Made by a program: the position numbers and the translations under genes
In this document: positions 52,097 through 60,893 of the stretch, one piece after another
Layout: each line of letters starts with the position of its first letter
Position numbering within the stretch: position 1 is the first letter of the stretch
The notes under the pieces: model-generated
The model's input: the letters and a program-made list of their open reading frames with translations, nothing else
Database searches by the model: none
What the model was told of the DNA's origin: nothing
Assembly: GCA_964473555.1 (NCBI GenBank)
Contig: CAYYPL010000004.1
Location: 186,001 to 250,000 of the forward strand
Source of the DNA: UBA11400 sp964473555
GTDB lineage: Bacteria > Bacteroidota > Rhodothermia > Balneolales > HLUCCA01
Direction: 5' to 3'
Length of the DNA: 64,000 nucleotides

Positions 52097-53311
52097 TTAT
52101 TTACTCAGAAGTCTGGCAAATTTACGCTTGCCTACTTTTAGGACTTTCGAGTATCCAGCTTCAAATGTAATATCAAGTGTAGGATCAAAAACCTGCTCCC
52201 CATCAATAGTTACTCCGCCCTGTTGTATTAATCGACGAGCTTCGCCGTTACTTGGAGCAAAGTTCAGAGAAGTGATAATTCCAATCAACCTTTCAGTAGA
52301 TCCAACAGCGTATTCTGCTTCTGGAATATCATCTGGAATCTCTTTGTTGATGATGGTTTGTTCAAAGTAAGCTCGCGCTCCAAAAGCAGCTTCTTCGCTA
52401 TGATACATTCGGGTAATTGCGAGCGCCAGATCGTGTTTTGCATTTCTAGGATCGTTCTTGGCACGCTCTTTAACTAGTCCCAGCTCTTCATTGGATATGT
52501 CTGAAACCAGCTCGTAGTATGAGTAAATAAGATCATCTGGTATAGATAACATTTTGCCGTACATGTCATTAGGCTCTTCGTTGATACCAATGTAATTATC
52601 GTAAGACTTGCTCATTTTGTTGGTACCGTCGGTTCCTACCAGCAAAGGCATCATCAAACACACTTGCTGCGATTGTCCCGCTTCTTTTTGGAGTTGACGT
52701 CCGACCAAAAGATTGAATTTTTGGTCGCTTCCTCCCAATTCCACGTCCGATTTTAGGTGGACGGAGTCTTGTCCCTGAGCCAGTGGATACAAAAACTCGT
52801 GCAACGAAATGGGTTCTTCGTTTTGATAGCGTTTTGTGAAATCATCACGCTCAATCATGCGGGCTACGGTGAACTTAGAAGCCAGTCGAATGACATCCTC
52901 AAACTTCATGGCTCCTAGCCAGTCTGAGTTATACACGATTTCGGTCTTTTCTGGATCCAGAATTTTGGATGCTTGCTCGAAATACGTTTTTCCGTTCTCG
53001 CGAACATCCTCGATTGTGAGCGCCGGACGCGTTTTGTTCGCACCTGTTGGATCACCGATCATGCCGGTAAAATCGCCGATAATTAGGATACAATGGTGCC
53101 CAAGATCCTGAAATTGACGCATTTTTCGCAGAATCACCGAGTGACCCAAGTGTAAATCGGGGCGAGTTGGATCACAACCTAATTTTATTCGAAGTGGGGT
53201 ATTCGATTTGAACGACTTTTCGAGCTTTTGAATCAGTTCTTCTTCGGGTACAATCTCAACTGTTCCACGCTTAATAATTTCTAACTGCTCACTAACCGGT
53301 ATAAATGACAT
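52097..53311 (-). CDS. tyrS: Tyrosyl-tRNA synthetase
   Basis: 404 residues, class I. HIGH-type motif HLGHSVILRKM, KMSKS motif in NKMSKSYDN, and a C-terminal S4 RNA-binding domain (about 340-404: NGEARRLIQQGGVTIDGEQV). It charges tRNA-Tyr. Start MSFIPVSEQLEIIKRGTVEI is normal for the TyrZ-like clade. Confidence 0.97.
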   Translation of the reverse strand: MSFIPVSEQLEIIKRGTVEIVPEEELIQKLEKSFKSNTPLRIKLGCDPTRPDLHLGHSVILRKMRQFQDLGHHCILIIGDFTGMIGDPTGANKTRPALTIEDVRENGKTYFEQASKILDPEKTEIVYNSDWLGAMKFEDVIRLASKFTVARMIERDDFTKRYQNEEPISLHEFLYPLAQGQDSVHLKSDVELGGSDQKFNLLVGRQLQKEAGQSQQVCLMMPLLVGTDGTNKMSKSYDNYIGINEEPNDMYGKMLSIPDDLIYSYYELVSDISNEELGLVKERAKNDPRNAKHDLALAITRMYHSEEAAFGARAYFEQTIINKEIPDDIPEAEYAVGSTERLIGIITSLNFAPSNGEARRLIQQGGVTIDGEQVFDPTLDITFEAGYSKVLKVGKRKFARLLSK

Positions 53312-53349
53312 GATTAACTAACGATAAAGGATTTGATTTTAATAACGTA

Positions 53350-53940
53350 TCAAGGTTTCGAAACGAGGTCGGATGGAGTGGTTTCATCACTTGTAAAAAT
53401 CGAAGTTACATCCAGGTTTTTGAAATACTCCCCCAGTTGTTCCTGAAAATCATCTGCACCCGGTATCACACGGCTCAGGTAATTATATGTTGTGGGGGCA
53501 ATGGGTAAAATGTAAGAATACAACAAGGAATTCTGGGTGTACTCTTGTCTGGGTTGACCTAACACACTAAGTATGACCAGGAATGTAGATACCAGAATTG
53601 CACCTTTTAATCCACTGAACACACCGCCAAAAAAATGATTCACTATGGATAGTTTGGCAACCTTCAATAAAGACTCCATGAGTTTTATGATCAGTTTCAC
53701 AACTATTATCGCAGCCAAATAAATGGCAATAAATGAGAAAAAAGGAATCCAGGAAGATTCAATGTTATAGAACTCTTCCCAGAATACAGATACTTCGCTC
53801 ATGTATGTAAATGCTATGAATATCGCGATGATCTGACCTATTAGCCCTACAACTTCTTCGATGAAGCCGTTTTTGAGTCCGGCAACGAAGAAAATCAGGA
53901 TGGGGAGTGCAATGATGATATCTAACGCATGTAGTGGCAT
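53350..53940 (-). CDS. CvpA family membrane protein
   Basis: 196 residues with four helices (about 4-24, 30-48, 65-90 and 104-126) and a soluble tail. GLKNGFIEEVVGLIGQIIAI and NHFFGGVFSGLKGAILVS are the CvpA motif pair. In enterobacteria CvpA influences colicin V production and bile tolerance; the function here is not known. 4 bp after yqeY. Confidence 0.92.
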   Translation of the reverse strand: MPLHALDIIIALPILIFFVAGLKNGFIEEVVGLIGQIIAIFIAFTYMSEVSVFWEEFYNIESSWIPFFSFIAIYLAAIIVVKLIIKLMESLLKVAKLSIVNHFFGGVFSGLKGAILVSTFLVILSVLGQPRQEYTQNSLLYSYILPIAPTTYNYLSRVIPGADDFQEQLGEYFKNLDVTSIFTSDETTPSDLVSKP

Positions 53941-53944
53941 CGTT

Positions 53945-54406
53945 TTATTGAGCTAGGTATTCCTTGACAACCTTGCTGACCAGTGCGCCATCGGCTTTAC
54001 CTTTAACTTTGCCCATGAGCGGTCCCATGAGTTTGCCCATGTCCGCAGGACCCGTAGCCCCAACTTGTTCTGCTGTTTCTTTGACAACAGCCCGAATTTC
54101 GTCTTCCGACATCATTTTGGGTAAATATGCGTCGATTATACCCAGTTCATAGCGCTCTGTCTCGGCCAGATCTTCACGATTGGCATCCATATACTGCTGG
54201 AGCGAGTCTTTGCGTTGTTTTGCGGCTTTCATCAACACCTGTGTTACGACCTCATCTGTAAGTTCGGACCGCTCACCTCCGGTGCGAAGACTGATCTCCT
54301 TCTCTAGGATTGCGGCTTTTATTGAGCGTAATACAGTTGAGCGAGAGGAATCTCTGGATAGCATAGACTCTTTTAAGTCAGCTAATATTTTCTCATATAC
54401 GTTCAT
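53945..54406 (-). CDS. GatB/YqeY domain protein
   Basis: 153 residues. KILADLKESMLSRDSSRSTV, LRSIKAAILEKE, KQRKDSLQQYMDANREDLAE and MGKLMGPLMGKVKGKADGAL are the YqeY signatures, the same fold as the tail of GatB amidotransferase subunit. Probably tRNA-linked; the precise role is unknown. Confidence 0.95.
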   Translation of the reverse strand: MNVYEKILADLKESMLSRDSSRSTVLRSIKAAILEKEISLRTGGERSELTDEVVTQVLMKAAKQRKDSLQQYMDANREDLAETERYELGIIDAYLPKMMSEDEIRAVVKETAEQVGATGPADMGKLMGPLMGKVKGKADGALVSKVVKEYLAQ

Positions 54407-54466
54407 GATATACTCCTAATGTGGAAATGTACTGATTATGATTGAAATCAAAGTCATTGTTTTTGC

Positions 54467-54496
54467 AAAAAAAAAGGCCACATGAAACATGCAGCC
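54467..54496 (-). terminator. Terminator of the rpmB-rpmG-DUF4295 unit
   Basis: On the minus strand GGCTGCATG-TTT-CATGTGGCC (54496-54476, two G-T pairs) is followed by nine T's. Confidence 0.92.
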
Positions 54497-54535
54497 TTCA
54501 GAAAAATAGCAGCCGAGTGTTATAAACCTATCTGA

Positions 54536-54700
54536 TTAAGCGTTTTTCAGATAGTCGCCTACTTTATCAACATCGACCGTAACTTCACGGTATGAGATGG
54601 TGCCTTTTGGTGATTTTTCGGATACAATCACCTTAGCCATTTTACGTTGTGCTAATTTTGCTGCAAGTACTTTATCACCGAATGTTTGCTTCTTTGCCAT
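54536..54700 (-). CDS. DUF4295 family small protein (54 aa)
   Basis: 54 residues: MAKKQTFGDKVLAAKLAQRK at the start, then MAKVIVSEKSPKG, TISYREVTVDVDKVGDYLKN. This basic, short protein matches DUF4295, found just after rpmG in many Bacteroidota, where it is thought to be ribosome-linked. The gene is 11 bp after rpmG in the same unit. It is a useful marker for the group. Confidence 0.85.
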   Translation of the reverse strand: MAKKQTFGDKVLAAKLAQRKMAKVIVSEKSPKGTISYREVTVDVDKVGDYLKNA

Positions 54701-54711
54701 GTGATAGCCTC

Positions 54712-54882
54712 TTATTTAATTTCTTTGTGAACCGTGTGCTTGCGTAATACCGGATTGTATTTGCGAAGCTCTAAACGATTGGTGGTGTTACGACGGTTTT
54801 TAACAGTAACATAACGGGAAGTACCCGGCTTTTCGGTGCACTCAAGAATCACCTGGATACGTACGCCTTTAGCTTTTGCCAT
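54712..54882 (-). CDS. rpmG: 50S ribosomal protein L33
   Basis: 56 residues: MAKAKGVRIQVILECTEKPG, then TSRYVTVKNRRNTTNRLELR, KYNPVLRKHTVHKEIK. A single cysteine (Cys15) replaces the four zinc cysteines of the C+ type, so it is a zinc-free L33. Starts 1 bp after rpmB. Confidence 0.95.
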   Translation of the reverse strand: MAKAKGVRIQVILECTEKPGTSRYVTVKNRRNTTNRLELRKYNPVLRKHTVHKEIK

Positions 54883-54883
54883 A

Positions 54884-55132
54884 TCAGATTACTCCTTTCT
54901 TTAATGTACCTGCAGCCTGAGCATCTTTCAATACTGCGGAAATACCATTTTTATTGATGGTGCGAAGTGTTTTAGAAGTAACTTTCAAAGTTACCCAACG
55001 ATCTTCTTCAGGGATATAAAAACGTTTCTTTTGCAAGTTAACATCAAAACGGTGTTTTGTTTTGTTGTTAGCATGGGAAGAACGGTAACCATTCAACGCT
55101 TTGGCTCCCGTAATATCATCTCTGCGTGCCAT
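54884..55132 (-). CDS. rpmB: 50S ribosomal protein L28
   Basis: 82 residues. GYRSSHANNKTKHRFDVNLQ, KKRFYIPEEDRWVTLKVTSK and TLRTINKNGI are standard L28. No CxxC pair, so also zinc-free. It leads the rpmB-rpmG-DUF4295 unit and is divergent from gyrB. Confidence 0.97.
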   Translation of the reverse strand: MARRDDITGAKALNGYRSSHANNKTKHRFDVNLQKKRFYIPEEDRWVTLKVTSKTLRTINKNGISAVLKDAQAAGTLKKGVI

Positions 55133-55171
55133 TTTTCAACTAAATTGTGTGATTTATTTTTCGAAAGATTA

Positions 55172-55202
55172 CAAATATAGCATTATTTCGCACCATAAAC
55201 AA
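55172..55202 (-). promoter_or_regulatory. Promoter of the rpmB unit
   Basis: Minus strand TTG (55202-55200), 20-bp spacer, TATATTTG (55179-55172): a full match to the Bacteroidota consensus. The rpmB start codon lies 40 bp downstream. Confidence 0.8.
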
Positions 55203-55215
55203 TTATAAAATTCAG

Positions 55216-55224
55216 TTATCCACA
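55216..55224 (+). other. Perfect DnaA box upstream of gyrB
   Basis: TTATCCACA, the 9-bp DnaA consensus, in the 277-bp gap between rpmB and gyrB. I see only this one copy in the gap, so it is not an origin by itself. The rest of the gap is AT-rich with the rpmB promoter and no further gene. Confidence 0.55.
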
Positions 55225-55409
55225 CACTTCCCACACGTATCTTTTTTAGGCAAAAAAACAGAATAATTGACCAAATACTCTTATTTTGTTTTGATGTGTT
55301 CATCTGCGTTAAAGTGAATAGTCAATATGGCTTTATCTGATTTAATGCATTACAATCATGTTTATTGCTTTTAAATTGCAACTCTCGAACAATAGTCAAC
55401 CCTACCATT

Positions 55410-57335
55410 ATGTCCAACAATCAGACGACTGATTATAAAGCGTCGAATATTCAGGTCCTGGAAGGACTCGAAGCAGTTCGTAAGCGTCCTTCAATGTATA
55501 TCGGAGATACCGGTCAGCGTGGTCTTCACCACCTTATTAATGAGGTAGTTGATAACTCTATCGACGAAGCACTTGCCGGGTATTGCGACTATGTTACTGT
55601 TACAATCAATACTGACGGTTCACTAACTGTTGAAGATAACGGTCGTGGGATTCCCGTCGATATTCACGAGAAAGAAGGTATTCCAGCCGTTGAGCTTGTT
55701 TTAACCAAACTTCATGCCGGTGGTAAATTTGATAAAGATACGTACAAGGTATCTGGTGGACTTCACGGTGTGGGAGTTAGTTGCGTAAACGCGCTTTCAA
55801 CTCATTTCTCCGCAGAAATTCACCGCGATGGAAAAATTCATACGATCGCTTTTGAAGTGGGAAAAACTACACAACAACTCAAAGTGATTGGTGATACCAC
55901 TAAAAGAGGTACAATAATCCGCTTCAAACCAGATCCAGAGATTTTCCGCCAGTCTGTTGAGTTTAAATACGACATTATTGCCGATCGTATGCGTCAGTTG
56001 GCGTTTTTGAATCCAGAGATTACTATCGAAGTCATTGATCACCGCGAGGAAGAACCTATCCGCGAGACTTTCCACTTTGATGGGGGTGTTCGTGACTTCG
56101 TAAAATACCTCGATGAGACAAGAGAGCCCCTGATGTCGGACCCGATATACGTTACGAGCGAGGCAGAAGAGTGCCCGATGGCGGTTGCGATTCAGTACAA
56201 TCGATCCTACTCCGAGAATGTGCACTCCTACGTAAATAACATCAATACCCACGAAGGTGGTACACACGTTTCCGGATTCCGCAGAGCTTTAACCAGATCT
56301 CTCAAGACTTACGGTGAGAAAAACAATCTTATCAAGGGTAAATTGAATATCTCAGGAGAGGATTTTCGTGAAGGACTTACAGCCGTTATATCTATCAAAG
56401 TTGCCGAGCCTCAGTTCGAAGGACAAACTAAAACAAAACTCGGCAATTCTGAGATCCAGAGTGCTGTTGAAGTTGTACTTTATGAAAAACTAAATGAATA
56501 TCTGGAGCAGAATCCTAAAGTAGCTCGCGCTATCATTGATAAAGTTGTCCTTTCTGCCGAAGCTCGTGAAGCGGCACGTAAAGCCAGGCAATTAGTCCAG
56601 CGCAAGGGGGCTCTTACTTCCGGTGGTTTACCTGGTAAACTCGCAGACTGTTCGATTAACGAACCGGAACACTGCGAGATTTACCTCGTTGAGGGTGATT
56701 CTGCTGGTGGATCTGCAAAATCAGGTCGTAACCGTAGTTTCCAGGCCATTCTCCCGCTTCGTGGTAAAATATTGAATGTCGAAAAAGCCCGAATCAATAA
56801 GATTCTGGAGAATAACGAGGTACGTGCTATGATCACGGCACTCGGTACCGGTGTTGGCCATTCAGATGAGTTCGACATCACCGGACTGCGTTACCACAAG
56901 ATTATCATTATGACAGATGCCGACGTCGACGGATCACATATTCGTACGCTTTTATTGACTTTCTTCTATCGTTACATGCATCCATTAATCGAAAATGGTC
57001 ATATATACATAGCTACTCCTCCACTGTACAAAATTCAGTATGGAAGTAATGTAGAATATGCCTGGGACGATGAAACCCGTGACACTATTCTAAAACGTGT
57101 CAAAAAATCAACCACTCGTAAGATCGATATTTCTCGCTATAAAGGTCTTGGAGAAATGAATCCGGAACAGCTTTGGGAAACCACCATGGATCCCGAAACC
57201 CGTACTCTTCAAAAGGTTACCATTGAAAGTGCGACCGCTGCAGATAAAATGTTCTCCGTATTGATGGGAGATGCGGTTGAGCCCCGAAGAGAGTTCATCG
57301 AACGTAACGCGAAATACGCAAAACTGGATATTTAA
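55410..57335 (+). CDS. gyrB: DNA gyrase subunit B
   Basis: About 641 residues from the ATG of MSNNQTTDYKASNIQVLEGL; an upstream in-frame ATG would add 15 unrelated residues. GHKL ATPase (RKRPSMYIGDTG, NSIDEALAG, SGGLHGVGVS), transducer domain, and TOPRIM (EGDSAGGSAKSGRNR, PLRGKILNVEKA, IIMTDADVDGSHIRTL). It powers negative supercoiling with GyrA, whose gene starts 16 bp downstream. Lacks the E. coli-type insertion in the tail, normal for this group. Confidence 0.97.
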   Translation: MSNNQTTDYKASNIQVLEGLEAVRKRPSMYIGDTGQRGLHHLINEVVDNSIDEALAGYCDYVTVTINTDGSLTVEDNGRGIPVDIHEKEGIPAVELVLTKLHAGGKFDKDTYKVSGGLHGVGVSCVNALSTHFSAEIHRDGKIHTIAFEVGKTTQQLKVIGDTTKRGTIIRFKPDPEIFRQSVEFKYDIIADRMRQLAFLNPEITIEVIDHREEEPIRETFHFDGGVRDFVKYLDETREPLMSDPIYVTSEAEECPMAVAIQYNRSYSENVHSYVNNINTHEGGTHVSGFRRALTRSLKTYGEKNNLIKGKLNISGEDFREGLTAVISIKVAEPQFEGQTKTKLGNSEIQSAVEVVLYEKLNEYLEQNPKVARAIIDKVVLSAEAREAARKARQLVQRKGALTSGGLPGKLADCSINEPEHCEIYLVEGDSAGGSAKSGRNRSFQAILPLRGKILNVEKARINKILENNEVRAMITALGTGVGHSDEFDITGLRYHKIIIMTDADVDGSHIRTLLLTFFYRYMHPLIENGHIYIATPPLYKIQYGSNVEYAWDDETRDTILKRVKKSTTRKIDISRYKGLGEMNPEQLWETTMDPETRTLQKVTIESATAADKMFSVLMGDAVEPRREFIERNAKYAKLDI

Positions 57336-57351
57336 TACGACCTAACTCAAT

Positions 57352-59901
57352 ATGGCAGATAAAATTATACCAATAACAATTGAAAGTGAGATGCAGTCGT
57401 CGTACATCGATTATTCGATGTCGGTTATCGTATCTCGTGCTCTTCCAGACGTTCGTGATGGACTAAAACCGGTTCACAGACGCGCACTATACGGAATGAG
57501 TGAGCTCGGAATGCTTCACAATCGTCCGTACAAGAAAAGTGCCCGTATCGTAGGTGAAGTTCTCGGAAAGTATCACCCACACGGTGACTCTGCTGTTTAT
57601 GATACCATAGTTCGTATGGTTCAGGAATTCTCGTTGCGCTACCCATTAGTCGACGGGCAGGGTAACTTCGGTTCGGTGGATGGTGATTCGGCTGCAGCCA
57701 TGCGTTACACCGAGGTCCGAATGAAGCGCATTGCAGAGGAAATGCTATCGGATATCAATAAGAATACGGTCGACTTCCAGCCAAACTTTGACGATACATT
57801 AACGGAGCCTACTGTACTTCCTAGTATGGTGCCAAACCTACTGATAAACGGATCTTCAGGTATCGCTGTCGGTATGGCCACCAACATGGCTCCACATAAC
57901 CTGACCGAAGTTGTAAACGGAATCAATGCCTACATCGACAACCAGGAGATCACTATTGCTGAACTAATGAAGTTCATAACTGCTCCTGATTTTCCAACCG
58001 GTGGTATCATTTACGGATATGAAGGGGTTAAAGAATCTTACGAATCCGGACGGGGCAAAGTAACCTTACGGGCTTTGGCTACTGTAGAAGAACTTCGTGG
58101 CAATCGTGAACAGATTGTAGTTACAGAACTGCCTTATCAGGTTAATAAAGCATTATTAATACAAAAGATAGCAGAACTTATTTCGCTTGAGAAACTAACC
58201 GACATCGCCGATGTTCGTGATGAGTCTGACCGCGAAGGTATGCGCCTGGTTATCATTCTAAAACGTGGTGCTGTTCCAAGTGTTGTACTAAATCAGTTGT
58301 ACAAATACACTTCAATGCAAACCACTTTCGGTATCATCAACCTGGCACTGGTCAAGGGTCGTCCGAAGGTAATGCACATCAAGGAATTGATTCGTCACTT
58401 TGTCGATCACCGTATCGAAGTGATCATTCGACGTACTTTGTATGATCTGGATCAAGCCGAAGCTCGTGCGCATATTCTTGAAGGTCTCAAGATCGCCATT
58501 GACAATCTCGACGATGTGATCAAAACGATTCGCGCGTCCAAGAACGTCCCGGAAGCAAACGATCAGCTTCGAAGAAAGTATGGCCTGACCGATATTCAGG
58601 CTAAAGCCATACTGGACATGCGTCTACAGAAACTTACTGCTCTGGAGCGCGACAAAATTGACCTCGAGTACAAAGATATTCTGGATCAAATCAAAGAATT
58701 TCGTCGAATTCTGGGTAGCAGACAAGCACAGCTTGACATTATCAAGTTTGAGCTGAATGACCTCAAAGATAGATATGGTGATAAACGTCGTACACAGATT
58801 GTTTACTCCGCTGAAGACTTCAGTATTGAAGATATGATAGCTGATGAGGACGTTGTAGTAACCATTTCCAACACGGGATACATCAAGCGTACCCCGGTTA
58901 GTGGTTACAGACGTCAAAAACGTGGAGGGGTTGGGCTAAAAGGCGCAACAACCAAAGACGAGGAGTATATTGAACATCTCTTCGTAGCCACAAACCACAA
59001 CTACATTCTATTCTTTACGGAAAAAGGGAAATGTTATTGGCTCAAAGTCTATGAAATTCCAGAAGGAACAAGGCTGAGTCGTGGTAGAGCTATTGTAAAT
59101 CTCATTCAGATTGATCGAGACGATAAGGTTAAGACCTTTGTTCCGATCAAAACACTCGAGGACGAGAGTTACATCAATAACCACTACATCATCATGGCAA
59201 CCAAGAAAGGTGTTGTTAAGAAGACCATTCTTGAAGCATATAGTCGTCCTCGTAAAGATGGTATTATTGCAATCAACATTGATGAAGGTGATACACTCCT
59301 TGAGTCTAAGCTAACAGACGGTACCAGTGTCATTATTCTGGGAGCTAAAAACGGCCGTGCTATCAGATTCTATGAAACTGATGTTCGTGACATGGGTCGA
59401 AATACTCGTGGAGTTCGTGGTATGAACCTGGACGAAAACGCTGATGATGAACTCGTAGACATGGTTGTGGTTAAAAACACAAACGAAGCTACGGTTCTTG
59501 CGATTTCTGAAAAAGGATACGGAAAACGTAGTCTTGTTGATGACTACCGCGAACAGTCAAGAGGTGGTAAAGGCGTGATCACAATGAAGATTACTTCGAA
59601 AACGGGTAGTCTGATTGCACTCAAAGAGGTTAACGATGGTGATGACCTCATGATTATTACCCAAAAAGGCAAAATCATCCGAATGCATAGTAAGGACATC
59701 AGGTCAATGGGACGTAATACTCAGGGTGTCCGAATCATCAAGCTTGGTGTTGAAGATAGTATCGGAGGAGTCACTCGGGTAGTATCCGATGACGATGACG
59801 AAATCGATTCAACCCTGGAAGGCGGTATAGAACCAGAGGGTAGTCCGACACCTGATGGGAATGACGCACCTCAGGCAGATCTTGGGTTAGACACAGAATA
59901 A
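57352..59901 (+). CDS. gyrA: DNA gyrase subunit A
   Basis: 849 residues. Breakage-reunion domain with active-site region AAAMRYTEVR (Tyr) and quinolone pocket KYHPHGDSAVYDTI, where Ser and Asp at the E. coli 83/87 positions are both kept. The C-terminal beta-pinwheel has the GyrA-box (QRRGGKG-like RREQSRGGKG region, QSRGGKGVITMK). Acidic tail of about 30 residues. Cotranscribed with gyrB; strong terminator follows. Confidence 0.97.
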   Translation: MADKIIPITIESEMQSSYIDYSMSVIVSRALPDVRDGLKPVHRRALYGMSELGMLHNRPYKKSARIVGEVLGKYHPHGDSAVYDTIVRMVQEFSLRYPLVDGQGNFGSVDGDSAAAMRYTEVRMKRIAEEMLSDINKNTVDFQPNFDDTLTEPTVLPSMVPNLLINGSSGIAVGMATNMAPHNLTEVVNGINAYIDNQEITIAELMKFITAPDFPTGGIIYGYEGVKESYESGRGKVTLRALATVEELRGNREQIVVTELPYQVNKALLIQKIAELISLEKLTDIADVRDESDREGMRLVIILKRGAVPSVVLNQLYKYTSMQTTFGIINLALVKGRPKVMHIKELIRHFVDHRIEVIIRRTLYDLDQAEARAHILEGLKIAIDNLDDVIKTIRASKNVPEANDQLRRKYGLTDIQAKAILDMRLQKLTALERDKIDLEYKDILDQIKEFRRILGSRQAQLDIIKFELNDLKDRYGDKRRTQIVYSAEDFSIEDMIADEDVVVTISNTGYIKRTPVSGYRRQKRGGVGLKGATTKDEEYIEHLFVATNHNYILFFTEKGKCYWLKVYEIPEGTRLSRGRAIVNLIQIDRDDKVKTFVPIKTLEDESYINNHYIIMATKKGVVKKTILEAYSRPRKDGIIAINIDEGDTLLESKLTDGTSVIILGAKNGRAIRFYETDVRDMGRNTRGVRGMNLDENADDELVDMVVVKNTNEATVLAISEKGYGKRSLVDDYREQSRGGKGVITMKITSKTGSLIALKEVNDGDDLMIITQKGKIIRMHSKDIRSMGRNTQGVRIIKLGVEDSIGGVTRVVSDDDDEIDSTLEGGIEPEGSPTPDGNDAPQADLGLDTE

Positions 59902-59921
59902 TCCAGAGTATATATAACACT

Positions 59922-59956
59922 AAAAAGGCATCGGGTTTCTACTCGATGCCTTTTTT
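59922..59956. terminator. Bidirectional terminator between gyrA and the WYL regulator gene
   Basis: AAAAAGGCATCG (59922-59933) pairs with CGATGCCTTTTT (59944-59955), with GGT/ACT extending the stem. A-run and T-run serve both strands. Confidence 0.93.
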
Positions 59957-60893
59957 ATTTCAATCCACTTAACATTTTGAGCAGTCTCTCTCTCCTAATA
60001 TCGACCAGCTCATTGGGATACAATGGGATAACCTCATCACCATACCTTAAGAGGATTCTATCAAGATTCTCTAAAGAATCGAATTTAAAGCTTACCTCGT
60101 AGTATGACTCATTTAGCTTCTTATTAGTAATCTCAGCTGGAATTGTTCTGTAAAACTCATTCCATATATCTGATTTTACCTTAATTGTCACCTCGGTTTG
60201 TCTGGATTTGTCGTCGAGCCCTTTGAACAAATGCATGGGTCCTAAATCACTATTCCGTTCAAATCTGGTATCCATTATTTCAAGTTCGGTAATGAACTCT
60301 AGACGAAAATTTCTGAATCCGTTTCGTCCTTTATCATACCCGATTAAGTTCCAGTGATCACTGTAGTAAACTAGCATATACGGATCCACATTTCTTGTAA
60401 GATTAGCCTTTTTATATTTTAATATGATACTGTTATTATTAGATATAGCATTCGATATTTGATACCATTCTCCCTCACTTTCAACCTCTGTAAGTCTATT
60501 TCGAACGGGATCAACGATTACACTGTTTTCCATTGTAGTGTACAGCGGTTTAAGGGCGGGTGGCAAAACATTCTCTATCTTCAGTGCTACAGATTTAGCA
60601 GCATCTCTCATGTCCGAGTTTGACTGAGACTCTATAAAGGACAATCCAACACGAATGACAGATATTTCTCTGTCATTAAACATCAATGGAGGAATTGAGT
60701 ATGTTTTGGGTATAGAGTAGCCACTTGCAAGGTCATGAGCAATGGGCACATCCAATTCAGATATAAAGTTCAGATCACGAAATATAGTCCGTCTACTTAC
60801 ATCAAAATGCTCTGCCAGATAATCTATATTAATGTGCTTACGCCTGGATTGCAGCATCAGAAGAATCTGAAGCCTGCGTTCTTGACTTTTCAT
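59955..60893 (-). CDS. WYL-domain transcriptional regulator (YafY/PafC family)
   Basis: 312 residues. An N-terminal HTH_11 winged helix (about 1-55: RRLQILLMLQSRRKHINIDY, FDVSRRTIFRDLNFI) and a WYL domain from about 150 (NNSIILKYKKANLTRNVDPY, YSDHWNLIGYDKGRNGFRNF). WYL regulators respond to nucleic-acid or small-molecule ligands, often in DNA damage or defence; the ligand is unknown here. It overlaps the end of rsmG by 56 bp, more than usual, and probably shares its transcript. Confidence 0.9.
   Translation of the reverse strand: MKSQERRLQILLMLQSRRKHINIDYLAEHFDVSRRTIFRDLNFISELDVPIAHDLASGYSIPKTYSIPPLMFNDREISVIRVGLSFIESQSNSDMRDAAKSVALKIENVLPPALKPLYTTMENSVIVDPVRNRLTEVESEGEWYQISNAISNNNSIILKYKKANLTRNVDPYMLVYYSDHWNLIGYDKGRNGFRNFRLEFITELEIMDTRFERNSDLGPMHLFKGLDDKSRQTEVTIKVKSDIWNEFYRTIPAEITNKKLNESYYEVSFKFDSLENLDRILLRYGDEVIPLYPNELVDIRRERLLKMLSGLK

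Noticed and set aside
57352..59901. Quinolone-resistance change in GyrA
   Set aside because: Ser and Asp at the key positions of HPHGDSAVYDT are the sensitive type.
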